Source: an uncultured Myxococcales bacterium
Lineage (GTDB): Bacteria > Myxococcota_A > Polyangia > Polyangiales > Houyiibacteriaceae
Direction of reading: 5' to 3'
Assembly: GCA_937893795.1 (NCBI GenBank)
Contig: CALCTH010000619.1
Location: forward strand, 1-32,091
DNA length: 32,091 nt
Shown: piece by piece, positions 22,866 through 30,447 of the stretch
Position numbering within the stretch: position 1 is the stretch's first letter
Layout: each line of letters begins with the position of its first letter
Made by a program: the position numbers and the translations under genes
Notes under the pieces: model-generated
The model's input: the letters and a program-made list of their open reading frames with translations, nothing else
The model's database searches: none
What the model was told of the DNA's origin: nothing

Positions 22866-23743
22866 TGAGCCGCCGGGGGTGGTTCGCCCTGCTGGGCGCC
22901 CTGCTGCTCGCGGCGGTCTTGCTCGGCCTTTTCGGGTCGCGGAGGAATGCCGACCCGGGGCACCGGGACGCGCTGGATGCGATGGGGCTCGAAGCGGACG
23001 GAGAGCCCGCTCCGGAGCGGCCGCTCCACGCGCCGGTGCCGGGGCGGGACACGCCTTCGAGCTTGCCCCACCCGACGCCGCCGCCGGACATGAGCGTGCT
23101 GCGCGCCCGCGCCTACGCGGCGGCCCAGGCCGAGGGTGAGCCTCGGCCGGGCGAGGCGGCCTTCCGGGCGATGGTCGGCGCGTTCATGCGCCACAACCGG
23201 GCGCTCGCCGAGCAGCAGGCGGAGGCGGAGGGCCTGACCTTGGACGAGGTCGAGGAGCTGACCTTCCTGGGGCTCATGGCCCAGCAGACGCAGCGCTGGC
23301 CGGAGGTCGAAGAGATCCTGGGCGCGCCGGTGGAGCAGGCGACGCGCGAGCAGGCCGAGCAGTTTCTCGACGAGCTGAACCAGGGCTTCAAGGAAGAGAT
23401 GCGCGCGCTGGTGCAGTCGGGCGCGCCCGAGAACGTCCGCGGTCAGCTCATCCGGCGCACGCAGCAGCGCTACCGCGAGACCTATTTCGAGCTCACGGGC
23501 ATGGACCCGGACCGGCTCGACGATCTCTTGGCCGGCGACCTCAGCCGCGCGCATCCGCCGGGCGACCTTCCGCCTGAAGAGGTGCTGGCGCAGCAGCCCG
23601 AGGCCCAGCCCCAACCGGAACCCGAACGTCCCACCGGCCCGGCACCGGGCGACGAGGCGGCCGGCGACACGACGGCGGACCCTGCGGCAGAGGGCGGACG
23701 TGAGCCCCCCGTGCCGGAGCCACCCTCCAGCGAGTCTCGCTAG
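22865..23743 (+). CDS. membrane-anchored helical protein with Pro-rich ends, 292 aa
   Basis: A single N-terminal helix (about residues 6-24, after MSRR) anchors the protein with the rest outside the cytoplasm. A Pro-rich linker follows (PSSLPHPTPPPDM). A helical, highly charged domain (about 78-225) comes next, with Gln/Glu-rich heptad-like stretches (HNRALAEQQAEAEGLTLDEVEEL, REQAEQFLDELNQGFKEEM). A Pro/Glu/Ala-rich tail ends the protein. GGTGAG precedes the ATG. It lies 18 bp after the secreted Cys-rich gene and is probably co-transcribed. The family is not recognised; a periplasmic chaperone or adaptor for the neighbour is conceivable but untested. Confidence 0.78.
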   Translation: MSRRGWFALLGALLLAAVLLGLFGSRRNADPGHRDALDAMGLEADGEPAPERPLHAPVPGRDTPSSLPHPTPPPDMSVLRARAYAAAQAEGEPRPGEAAFRAMVGAFMRHNRALAEQQAEAEGLTLDEVEELTFLGLMAQQTQRWPEVEEILGAPVEQATREQAEQFLDELNQGFKEEMRALVQSGAPENVRGQLIRRTQQRYRETYFELTGMDPDRLDDLLAGDLSRAHPPGDLPPEEVLAQQPEAQPQPEPERPTGPAPGDEAAGDTTADPAAEGGREPPVPEPPSSESR

Positions 23744-23752
23744 CGCCAGCTG

Positions 23753-25114
23753 TCAGGGCGACGGGAAATCGTCGAGCAGGAAGAAGGCCGTGATCTGCCC
23801 GGGGTCGAGATGGGCGAAGGGGTAGAGCTCGAAGAAGCGGCATCGCGGCTCGGGGCTCCGAAGGTCGGCGCCCGCGCATTGAAAGAGGTTGAGGCCGATC
23901 TGAGTGAGCTCGTCGTTCGGCCCCTGGATCAGCTCGAGGCGGAAGACGTCGTCCGTCGCGAGGGCGCGCACTTGGTCGACGAGCAGGCTCACGTCTAGCG
24001 AGGGCGCACCGGCGCCGAGCACGAAGCCCACGCCCCCGAGCGTGACGAAGGCCGGCACGGCGGGCGGCGGGACGAGCTCGGCTACGCCGGGCGAGGTCCC
24101 CCAGGATCGGCCGTCGTTCGACCGCATCAGGCCCTCGACGGCGGGGCGCCCTTCACGATCGGGCGGTGCGACGAGCGAGGTCGCGACCCGTACGCTCGCC
24201 TCGCCATTCCACGGCACCGAGGCACTGGCGCGCCGGGAGGGGGACCCCTCCAGGCGCTCGTTCACGACGAGTCGCGGCGGCTCGCGAAAGAGCGGGTGGT
24301 CGCGGCGCCGGATGGAGGACGCGAGCACGGTGAGGGTGACCTCCATGACCGCATCGCCTTCGCCGCCGGCGGGTCCGGAGCCTCCGAGGAGAATGAAGGT
24401 GGCGACCCAGCCGTCGGTCAGCTCCCGCCCGGACTGAATCAGGCGAACCTCCGGCCGCGTGGCGAAGGACTCGCCCGGGGGGGCCTCCACCGTCACCGCG
24501 ACGGTCTCGCACTCCGCGGGAGCGCCTTCGAGGCTGTCCACCACGATCGCGTCCTCGGTCCCGACCCCCTCGAGCGGAATGCGGGTGGGGCACACGCTCG
24601 AGTCACCGAAGGGCCGGACGAAGAGCGCCTCCACCTCGTCGCTCCGTTCGACGAGCATCGTGAAGCGGGTCGCATCGACAGTCCGGTGCCCATAGCCGAT
24701 GGGCTCGGTGATGACGTGCGTGTTCCCGGTTACGGGCAGGAACACCTCGACCGGGTCGACGACGACAGGTCGGCGCAGCGGGAGCGTGGCGACGCCGGCC
24801 GCATCCTCGCTCAGAAGCGCCCGGTCGCCGGCCGTGAACGCGAGCAGTCCCGTGAGCTCGTGGTCGGGACTCACGGCGAGAACGTCGACGGCCCCCTCGC
24901 GCTCTTCGCGGAGCAGCACGACGTCGGCCCCCTCGACGAAGCGGCGGCCCACGTCACTCTCGATGAGAACGCGCGCATCGGAGAGCGCGACCCCGTCTTC
25001 GTCGACGATGCGAAGATCGGGCACGGGGTCGGCGGAAGAACAGGACCCGGTGAGGGCGGCGAACGAGAGGGCGAGGGCGAGGGCGAGAGAGGACGCGGGC
25101 TTCGCGAAGGCCAT
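23753..25114 (-). CDS. putative lipoprotein, 453 aa
   Basis: Signal peptide MAFAKPASSLALALALSFAALTGSC with the lipobox Cys at 25; the extension to 25237 is Arg-rich and is rejected. The body begins with a carboxypeptidase-regulatory-like strand pattern (LRIVDEDGVALSDARVLIES). It is otherwise a predicted beta-rich protein with scattered Cys (SSVCPTR, AECETV, FQCAG, EPRCRFF). No family is recognised. The start lacks a ribosome site but lies 6 nt after TACGAT. It converges with the anchored helical protein (9 bp between stops) and is divergent from the small lipoprotein at 25240. Confidence 0.82.
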   Translation of the reverse strand: MAFAKPASSLALALALSFAALTGSCSSADPVPDLRIVDEDGVALSDARVLIESDVGRRFVEGADVVLLREEREGAVDVLAVSPDHELTGLLAFTAGDRALLSEDAAGVATLPLRRPVVVDPVEVFLPVTGNTHVITEPIGYGHRTVDATRFTMLVERSDEVEALFVRPFGDSSVCPTRIPLEGVGTEDAIVVDSLEGAPAECETVAVTVEAPPGESFATRPEVRLIQSGRELTDGWVATFILLGGSGPAGGEGDAVMEVTLTVLASSIRRRDHPLFREPPRLVVNERLEGSPSRRASASVPWNGEASVRVATSLVAPPDREGRPAVEGLMRSNDGRSWGTSPGVAELVPPPAVPAFVTLGGVGFVLGAGAPSLDVSLLVDQVRALATDDVFRLELIQGPNDELTQIGLNLFQCAGADLRSPEPRCRFFELYPFAHLDPGQITAFFLLDDFPSP

Positions 25115-25120
25115 GGAACG

Positions 25121-25126
25121 ATCGTA
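25121..25126 (-). promoter_or_regulatory. candidate -10 box (TACGAT), leaderless position
   Basis: Minus-strand TACGAT, the best -10 match of its kind here, ends 6 nt before the ATG at 25114. No Shine-Dalgarno lies between. Confidence 0.4.
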
Positions 25127-25239
25127 GCAGCTCTCAGAGACGAGGACGCGCTCTCGTGGCGCCCCAGAACCGACACGCCCCGCACGCCTTCGGCGCCGAG
25201 CCGTTGATGCGGAGCCTCGTTCCGAACGAGTCTCCACGC

Positions 25240-25764
25240 ATGCCGCGCTTACTGACTCTTCTGGCCCTTGCGACGGGATGCAGCTTCGCCACCCCGCCCT
25301 TGAACCCCGGGGCCGAGGACATCCCGGTCAGCCGCGACTCACCGGGCCCCGGCTGGACCGTGATCACTCCTTTTCAAGTTGCCCACGGGCTACGCAGACG
25401 CACGTGCGGGGGACCGCGTCGAGGCACGCGTGAAGGCGCCCATGCCTTGGCGCGCAACAGGGCCCTCGAGCTGGGTGGTCAGTACGTGATGATCGTGAGC
25501 GAGGGCCCCACATTCCATGATTGCGACACGTCCTACCGCCTCCAGGGAGTCGCGTTCACGAGGGACGCCACGGCTGGAGGGAGCACGTGCGCACCACCGT
25601 GCTCCCCCGGGTTCGGCTGCGATGACGCTGGGGTGTGCCGCCCGCTTTGCAACCCGCCCTGCTCCCCGGGCTTCGAATGCAATGACGAGCGCGTGTGCAT
25701 GGCCGAGGACGACGAAGTCTCGGCCCCGCCCGAGACGGATTCCGGAGCCGCGGGCGCGGACTGA
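25240..25764 (+). CDS. small lipoprotein with EGF-like Cys repeats, 174 aa
   Basis: ATG at 25240 gives MPRLLTLLALATGC, a short signal peptide with lipobox-like ATGC. The middle part (CGGPRRGTREGAHALARNRALELGGQYVMIV ... YRLQGVAF) resembles RcsF/DUF4156-type small envelope domains, in which GANYV-like motifs follow an Ala/Asn-rich helix; this is a pattern-level guess. Two EGF-like units follow (CAPPCSPGFGCDDAGVC and CNPPCSPGFECNDERVC, about residues 115-150), then an acidic tail. It is divergent from the lipoprotein at 23753 across 125 bp. Confidence 0.75.
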   Translation: MPRLLTLLALATGCSFATPPLNPGAEDIPVSRDSPGPGWTVITPFQVAHGLRRRTCGGPRRGTREGAHALARNRALELGGQYVMIVSEGPTFHDCDTSYRLQGVAFTRDATAGGSTCAPPCSPGFGCDDAGVCRPLCNPPCSPGFECNDERVCMAEDDEVSAPPETDSGAAGAD

Positions 25765-26060
25765 ACGAGACGCGCGCGAAGTCGAGCCTCGAGCACCAGG
25801 CTTTCCTGCCGACGACCCAGAAGACCGTGGACTACGGCTCGGTGATGCTGCGGAAGGGCCCGGAAGCGTCTCCGAGCTCGACGCGACGCCGTCTCGGCCG
25901 ATCACGCATTGACGTTTGCCGTCGGCTTGCTAGCTCTTCCTCGTGCTTCTGCACCTTCTCCATTGCGTCTGAGTGAGCGCGCTGCGGCCCAAGTTGGCCG
26001 CGGTGACCCATCGGTTCGTGCAGTGAAGAAGACCGGCGCTTCGGCCGGGCAGGGGAACGA
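25765..26060. other. intergenic region with two hairpins, no gene seen
   Basis: No credible gene in about 300 bp. Two stable hairpins occur before the next gene: GCGGCC-CAAGTT-GGCCGC (25984-26001) and CCGGC-GCTTCG-GCCGG (26033-26048). Neither has a T-run. They may end the upstream transcript or sit in the leader of the gene at 26061. Confidence 0.4.
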
Positions 26061-26720
26061 GTGTCTACGAAACGTCTTTCGCGGACCGTCATGGAGGGCG
26101 GTCGCCATCGAGTGAACAAGCGGTGGAGGAAGCAGAGCTACCGGACGGAACGGGCCGCGGAGCGCCGCTACGTGCGCTTGGCGCTCCGCGGCGACGATCC
26201 GGACGAGTGCATCGGGAGGCCCTGGCGGCCCAAGGTCTACAAGGGCTTCGACGACAAGCTGGCCCCGGCGGCGCGCTGGTTGCGTTCCCGCGCCGGCCGT
26301 CCGTGGGCCGAGGTCGAGGGCGAGATCTTCCGGACCTTCGACACGCGATCGCTCGCTGGTCGCCACATCGTCTTTGGTCACCTGCTGCCTCCGCCGTGGA
26401 ACAACCCCCGCGACGGCAGCTGGGTCGTCTGCTTCACCGTGGGCCGCTTCTGGGTCGACGAGGCCGGGGTGCTCCGAAACGGCCCGCTGGTGCGCTGGGT
26501 GCACCCACCCTACCTGGCCGAGGAGCCCTCGCGCGCCGCGGCCGCCTTCGTCGGTGAGCGGCGGGTGGGGCTGCACGGGACCCGCCGCTACTGGCTGGTG
26601 CCCACGGGCAACGGCTGGGGCGGGCTCCGCCAGGACCGCGAGCTGCTGCCCGCCGAGGCCGCGGTCTTCGAGGCCTTCTCGGACGAGGACCGAGGCTTCA
26701 TCTCCCGTCGCCTCAGCTGA
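26061..26720 (+). CDS. conserved hypothetical protein, 219 aa
   Basis: Basic N-terminus (NKRWRKQSYRTERAAERRYVRLALR) followed by a compact domain containing AARWLRSRAGRPWAEVEGEIFRTFDTRSLAGRHIVFGH. I recall similar RPW-x-x-V-x-x-EI...H(I/V)..H segments from uncharacterised proteins in many bacteria, but no function is known to me. A Trp-rich part follows (WNNPRDGSWVVCF, FWVDEAGVL). The start is GTG at 26061, chosen for AGGGG 6 nt upstream; ATG at 26091 or GTG at 26112 are possible later starts. A 44-aa zinc-ribbon gene follows within 10 bp. Confidence 0.75.
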   Translation: MSTKRLSRTVMEGGRHRVNKRWRKQSYRTERAAERRYVRLALRGDDPDECIGRPWRPKVYKGFDDKLAPAARWLRSRAGRPWAEVEGEIFRTFDTRSLAGRHIVFGHLLPPPWNNPRDGSWVVCFTVGRFWVDEAGVLRNGPLVRWVHPPYLAEEPSRAAAAFVGERRVGLHGTRRYWLVPTGNGWGGLRQDRELLPAEAAVFEAFSDEDRGFISRRLS

Positions 26721-26728
26721 AGACGAGC

Positions 26729-26863
26729 GTGTGGACGCCGGGCCGTCTCAACCGCCTGTGGGTGCGCTGCGGCGCCTGCGCGTCGCTCGAAAACGTCTCG
26801 GACGACCACCGCGCGTGCTCCCGCTGCGGCGCCGCGCTCCCCGAGCGCCCCGCCTTCTGGTAG
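26729..26863 (+). CDS. 44-aa zinc-ribbon protein
   Basis: Short gene found by reading the gap after the 219-aa gene. The product ends ...RLNRLWVRCGACASLENVS, then CSRCGAALPERPAFW (with SDDHRA in between). Two CxxC knuckles (CGAC and CSRC) 15 residues apart form a minimal zinc ribbon, as in small nucleic-acid-binding or metal-storage proteins. The start is uncertain: GTG at 26729 is the first usual start, but the frame is open upstream into the preceding gene. GC3 is high and the two CxxC pairs are unlikely to arise by chance. Confidence 0.55.
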   Translation: MWTPGRLNRLWVRCGACASLENVSDDHRACSRCGAALPERPAFW

Positions 26864-27006
26864 CCCGTCCTACGCGCCGAGGTGGTGGAAAAAGTCTCGC
26901 CGCGTGTCGATTGGCGCGCGGCGAGACCGTCGTGCGGGTGACGCGGCCCCCGGGCGCGCCACGAACGTACCCTTCCCACGAACACACGACGCGAAAGACC
27001 GACGCC

Positions 27007-27354
27007 ATGCACTACACGTTTCTGCTCTACACCGACCCCGCGGACCGCGCAGCGATGACGCCCGAGGAGGGAGCCCGCCAACAGAAGGCCTACCAGGCCT
27101 ACATCGGCGCGCTGAAGGAGGCCGGGGTCTTCGTCGACATGGACTGGCTGACGGGCGCGGAGACGGCGACGACGATCACGCGGAAGCGGGGCGAGCGGCG
27201 AATCCAGGACGGGCCCTTCGCCGAGACGAAGGAGACCCTCGGCGGCTACTTCCGCGTCAAGGTGGAGAACCTCGACGAAGCGCTCGCCTGGGCCGAGAAG
27301 TGCCCCGCCGCCGAGACCGGCCTCGTCGAGGTCCGCGCCTCGGCCTTCGGGTAG
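27007..27354 (+). CDS. YCII-related DGPF protein, partner of an ECF42 sigma factor
   Basis: Small (115 aa) ferredoxin-like fold protein. MHYTFLLYTDPADRAAMTPEE, FVDMDWLTGAETATTI and the signature DGPFAETKETLGGYFRV (DGPF at 68-71) identify it as a DGPF protein of the YCII-related family. DGPF genes are the standing neighbours of ECF42 sigma factors, as here, where the sigma gene begins 18-66 bp downstream. Its role in that pair is not established; a sensory or enzymatic function has been suggested. The ATG is preceded only by a weak GAAAGA. The N-terminal extension of the frame to 26374 is antisense to nothing real and Arg/Pro-rich. Confidence 0.93.
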   Translation: MHYTFLLYTDPADRAAMTPEEGARQQKAYQAYIGALKEAGVFVDMDWLTGAETATTITRKRGERRIQDGPFAETKETLGGYFRVKVENLDEALAWAEKCPAAETGLVEVRASAFG

Positions 27355-27372
27355 CGCCGGCGGGAGGCCACG

Positions 27373-28617
27373 CTGCACCCGACGCCACAGACGAACACCG
27401 CGCGGGCACGTGCCGAGCACGTGGCCCGCGTGGCGTACGGCAAGCTCGTCGCGATGCTCGCCAGCCGCAACGGCGACATCGCCGCGGCGGAGGATGCGCT
27501 CGCCGACGCCTTCGTCGCGGCGTTGAGCACATGGCCCGAGCGCGGCGTCCCGAAGCGGCCCGAGGCGTGGCTTCTCACCGTCGCCCGGAACCGCCGGACC
27601 GACCGGCTTCGCAAGGACAGGCGCCTGGCCTTCACCGACGCGCTTCCGGAGCTGCCGAGCGACGAGGAGCTCGCCGAACCGGCCCTCGCGCGTCCCATGG
27701 ACCACCGCCTGAAGCTGCTCTTCGTGTGCGCGCACCCGGCCATCGATGCCTCGCTCCACACGCCGCTCATGCTGCAGACGGTGCTCGGCATCGAAGCCGT
27801 CGACATCGCGCGCGCGTTCCTCGTCTCCCCCGCCGCGATGGCGCAGCGCCTCGTGCGGGCGAAGCGCAAGATCAAGGCCGCGCGCATCCCCTTCGAGGTG
27901 CCCGAGCCCGAGGCGCATCCCTCGCGCGTCACCGCGGTGCTGGAGGCCATCTACGGCGCCTACGCGCTCGACTGGTTCGCCAGCGAAGGCGGCGATCTGA
28001 CGCGGGAGGCGCTCTTTCTGAGCGCGACCTTGAACGAGCTCATGCCGGACCACGCCGAGGTGATCGGGCTCGCCGCGCTGCTCTCCTTCGTCGAGGCGCG
28101 CCGGGGAGCGCGCTTCGTGCCCGGGCCGAAGGGCGACGTGCTGGTTCCCGTGAGCGAACAAGACCCGGCACGATGGGACCCGCGGCTGCTGGCGCGCGGC
28201 TGCGCGCTCCTCGAGTGCGCGTCGTCCTTCGGCGTGCTCGGCCGCTTTCAGCTCGAAGCCGCGATCCAGTCCGTGCACGTGGCGCGGCGCGAGACGGGTC
28301 GCACCGACTGGACCGCCCTCGCACAGCTCTACGCCGGGCTGATCGCGTTCTATCCGACGCTCGGTGCGGCGGTGAGCCGGGCCGCCGTCATCGCCGAGAG
28401 CCACGGCCCCGACGAGGGCCTGGCCATGCTGGACCGCGTCGAGGGCACGGAGAGCTACCAGCCGGCCTTCGCCGTCCGGGCCCACTGCTTGGCAGCGCTC
28501 GGACGGACCGCCGAGGCCCTGGCCGCCTACGACGCGGCCATCGCGCTGTGCACGGATCTCCCCTCGCGCCGCTGGCTCCTCGCGAAGACCGAGAGCCTGC
28601 GCCACCAGCTCTCGTAG
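27373..28617 (+). CDS. ECF42-type RNA polymerase sigma factor with C-terminal extension
   Basis: Sigma-70-family factor. Sigma-2 is VAYGKLVAMLASRNGDIAAAEDALADAFVAAL with PEAWLLTVARNRRTDRLRKD (about residues 18-90). Sigma-4 includes LMLQTVLGIEAVDIARAFLVSPAAMAQRLVRAKRKIK (about 130-175). A long C-terminal part (about 180-414) has tetratricopeptide-like helices (AHCLAALGRTAEALAAYDAAI), as in ECF42, which lack a classical anti-sigma factor. The canonical start GTG at 27421 cuts into the first sigma-2 helix. The frame is open to the DGPF stop, and GGGAGG at 27362-27367 lies 5 nt before a CTG at 27373, so I prefer that non-standard start (414 aa, against 398 aa). Confidence 0.9.
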   Translation: MHPTPQTNTARARAEHVARVAYGKLVAMLASRNGDIAAAEDALADAFVAALSTWPERGVPKRPEAWLLTVARNRRTDRLRKDRRLAFTDALPELPSDEELAEPALARPMDHRLKLLFVCAHPAIDASLHTPLMLQTVLGIEAVDIARAFLVSPAAMAQRLVRAKRKIKAARIPFEVPEPEAHPSRVTAVLEAIYGAYALDWFASEGGDLTREALFLSATLNELMPDHAEVIGLAALLSFVEARRGARFVPGPKGDVLVPVSEQDPARWDPRLLARGCALLECASSFGVLGRFQLEAAIQSVHVARRETGRTDWTALAQLYAGLIAFYPTLGAAVSRAAVIAESHGPDEGLAMLDRVEGTESYQPAFAVRAHCLAALGRTAEALAAYDAAIALCTDLPSRRWLLAKTESLRHQLS

Positions 28618-28671
28618 CCCGGGGATCGGGCGCTCGCGCTCCGCCTGGCCGTCGACGAGCGACGGCCCGCG

Positions 28672-29628
28672 TCACCGGGCCAACGCGCCATCGATGCGAA
28701 GGCGGACGTCGCGCAGCGCATCGACGAGCTCCGCCGGCTCAACGACCTCGAAGTCACTCTCGAAGCTCGCGACCCACGCGGCGAGGCCGAGCATCGAGTT
28801 GGCGCCGACGGAGACGCGCGTACGGTGCGCGTCGAGGCGTTCCACCAGCGCCGCCGCGGGTGACACACGTGCCGCGATCTGCTCCATCGTCGCGTCGAAG
28901 ATGACCACCACCCGATACCGGTAGGCACCCGTGGAGAGTGAACGGGAGACGAAGGCCCGGAGGTCGCCGCCCTCGGGGGGAAGGCGCGGCCGAAAGACGC
29001 CTCCCAGGGCGACCTTCTCGCCGAAGCGATCCACGCGGAACGTGCGCCAGTCGCGTCGCTCCCGGTCGAACGCGACCAGGTACCAGCGGCCCGTGTGCAC
29101 GACGGCCGCCGGCTCCACGGTGCGCTCGCTGCGGGTTCCCTCGAAGCTCGTGTAGTCGAAGGTGACCACCCGACGCCCGTCGCAGGCCTCGGTCAGGAGC
29201 GACAAGAGCGCCGTAGGGACCGCGGGCCGCGGGCGCTCGAGGAGGAGCAGCGAGTCCCGCAAGGCCTGCGCGCGACGCCTCAGCCGCGCGGGGAAGACGC
29301 GCTCCAACTTGGCGAGCGCGCGCAAGGCAGCCTCCCCGATCGACGCGGAGAGCGCGCTCGTCGCCGTGCGCAGCGCGAGGGCCACGGCCAGCGCCGCGTC
29401 GTCGTCGAGGGTGAGCGGGGGAAGCTGAGCCCCTGCGCCGAGGGCGTAGCCACCGGCGACGCCTGGCTGACCCTCCACCGGGTAGCCCAGCTGGCGCAGG
29501 CGGTCGACGTCGCGCCGGAGCGTGCGGGACGTGACCTCGAGCCGCGCGGCGAGGTCCGCGCCGCCCCAGGAGCGGCGGCTCTGCAGCAGCGTGAGCAGAC
29601 GGAGCAAACGGGCCGAGGTCGGAAGCAC
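28672..29628 (-). CDS. HTH plus WYL-domain transcriptional regulator
   Basis: Regulator of 318 aa. The N-terminal DeoR-type winged helix is SARLLRLLTLLQSRRSWGGADLAARLEVTSRTLRRDVDRLRQLGYPVEG (about 5-53). A linker and a WYL domain follow (about 150-225), in which RTVEPAAVVHTGRWYLVAFDRERRDWRTFRVDRF carries the WYL motif and ligand-binding Arg residues. The last part is the WCX-type extension. WYL domains bind small ligands or nucleic acid ends. It is divergent from the glutathione transferase gene, with an inverted repeat between, which suggests that it controls that gene and itself. The start is GTG at 29628, without ribosome site but 6 nt after TAGGTT. Confidence 0.92.
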   Translation of the reverse strand: MLPTSARLLRLLTLLQSRRSWGGADLAARLEVTSRTLRRDVDRLRQLGYPVEGQPGVAGGYALGAGAQLPPLTLDDDAALAVALALRTATSALSASIGEAALRALAKLERVFPARLRRRAQALRDSLLLLERPRPAVPTALLSLLTEACDGRRVVTFDYTSFEGTRSERTVEPAAVVHTGRWYLVAFDRERRDWRTFRVDRFGEKVALGGVFRPRLPPEGGDLRAFVSRSLSTGAYRYRVVVIFDATMEQIAARVSPAAALVERLDAHRTRVSVGANSMLGLAAWVASFESDFEVVEPAELVDALRDVRLRIDGALAR

Positions 29629-29634
29629 GCGGGA

Positions 29635-29640
29635 AACCTA
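29635..29640 (-). promoter_or_regulatory. candidate -10 box (TAGGTT), leaderless position
   Basis: Minus-strand TAGGTT ends 6 nt before the GTG of the WYL regulator gene. The inverted repeat at 29648-29670 would overlap its spacer and -35, fitting autorepression. Confidence 0.4.
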
Positions 29641-29647
29641 GCGGCGA

Positions 29648-29670
29648 TTACGGACCGAAACTGTCCGCAA
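29648..29670. promoter_or_regulatory. operator candidate TTnCGGAC-N7-GTCCGnAA
   Basis: Arms TTACGGAC and GTCCGCAA (one internal mismatch) around CGAAACT, between the divergent WYL regulator and glutathione transferase genes. It lies 20 bp upstream of the regulator start and about 80 bp upstream of the transferase start. The likely binder is the WYL regulator. Confidence 0.6.
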
Positions 29671-29750
29671 TGGGTCCTAGCGTTGGCCAGAGTCGAATCC
29701 AGCCCAGGTCGGAGGCGGCTCGGTCGGATGCCTCGACGAAAGGACACATC

Positions 29751-30374
29751 GTGACGCTCACCCTCTTTCATCATCCCTTCTCCCGCGCCGCGAGCATCGT
29801 CTGGGCCCTCGAAGAGCTCGGCGAGCCCTACGAGCTGCGCTTCGTGGACATCCTCGCGGGCCCGGACGCCAAAGCGGAGCTCCTTCACCTCAACCCGATG
29901 GGGAAGATCCCGACGCTCCTCGACGGCGACGTGGTGGTGACCGAGGCCGCCGCGATCTGCCTCTATCTCGCGGACAAGTACGCTCCGGGACGGCTGGCGC
30001 CGCCTCTCGACGACCCGCGGCGCGCCGCCTACCTGCGCTGGTCCTTCTTCTCGCCCTCGGTGCTCGAGCCCGGCGTGGTGGCCAAGAGCCAGGGCTGGTC
30101 CTTCCGCGCATCCTCGGTGGGTTGGGGCAGCTACGAGGCAGTGCTCGTAGCGCTGCGCGGCGCCGTCGAGGACGGCTTCATCCTCGGCGAGACCTTCTCG
30201 ATGGCCGACGTCGTGCTCGGCAGCACGATTCGGACGCTGCTGCGGTTCGGAATGCTCGAAGAAGACCCGGTGCTCGCGGGGTACGTGGAGCGGCTCTCGA
30301 AGCGCCCGGCGCTCGCGCGGTCCGACGCCCGCAACGCCGGCGTGGTGGAGCAGCGAGGCCTCGCGGCGACCTGA
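29751..30374 (+). CDS. glutathione S-transferase family protein
   Basis: Cytoplasmic transferase, 207 aa, with thioredoxin-like N-domain TLTLFHHPFSRAASIVWALEELGEPYEL. It has the cis-Pro in GKIPTLLDGD (about residue 53), the gamma-glutamyl-binding TEAAAI (about 63-68, in place of the common ES motif), and an all-helical C-domain with FILGETFSMADVVLGS, the N-capping box (SMAD) of GSTs. The catalytic Ser near position 11 (PFSR) suggests a beta/theta-like or nu-type member. The start is GTG at 29751 with AAAGGA 7 nt upstream; the frame extension to 29670 overlaps the operator and is rejected. It is probably induced through the divergent WYL regulator and detoxifies an electrophile. Confidence 0.93.
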   Translation: MTLTLFHHPFSRAASIVWALEELGEPYELRFVDILAGPDAKAELLHLNPMGKIPTLLDGDVVVTEAAAICLYLADKYAPGRLAPPLDDPRRAAYLRWSFFSPSVLEPGVVAKSQGWSFRASSVGWGSYEAVLVALRGAVEDGFILGETFSMADVVLGSTIRTLLRFGMLEEDPVLAGYVERLSKRPALARSDARNAGVVEQRGLAAT

Positions 30375-30434
30375 GCGCGAGGCGCTCCTCATGGAGCGGG
30401 CAGATGCCCGGCCGCGGCGGGGCCAGGGCTGGGC

Positions 30435-30440
30435 TACCGT
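30435..30440 (+). promoter_or_regulatory. candidate -10 box (TACCGT), leaderless position
   Basis: TACCGT ends 7 nt before the ATG at 30448, the preferred methyltransferase start, which has no ribosome site. No -35 is evident. Confidence 0.3.
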
Positions 30441-30447
30441 CGGCACC

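Noticed and set aside
25832-26119. 95-aa minus-strand frame in the intergenic region
   Set aside because: No domain or G/C-biased third positions, and it overlaps the start region of the 219-aa gene.
26713-28605. 630-aa open frame on the minus strand
   Set aside because: Antisense to the DGPF protein and ECF42 sigma factor, whose signatures are unambiguous.
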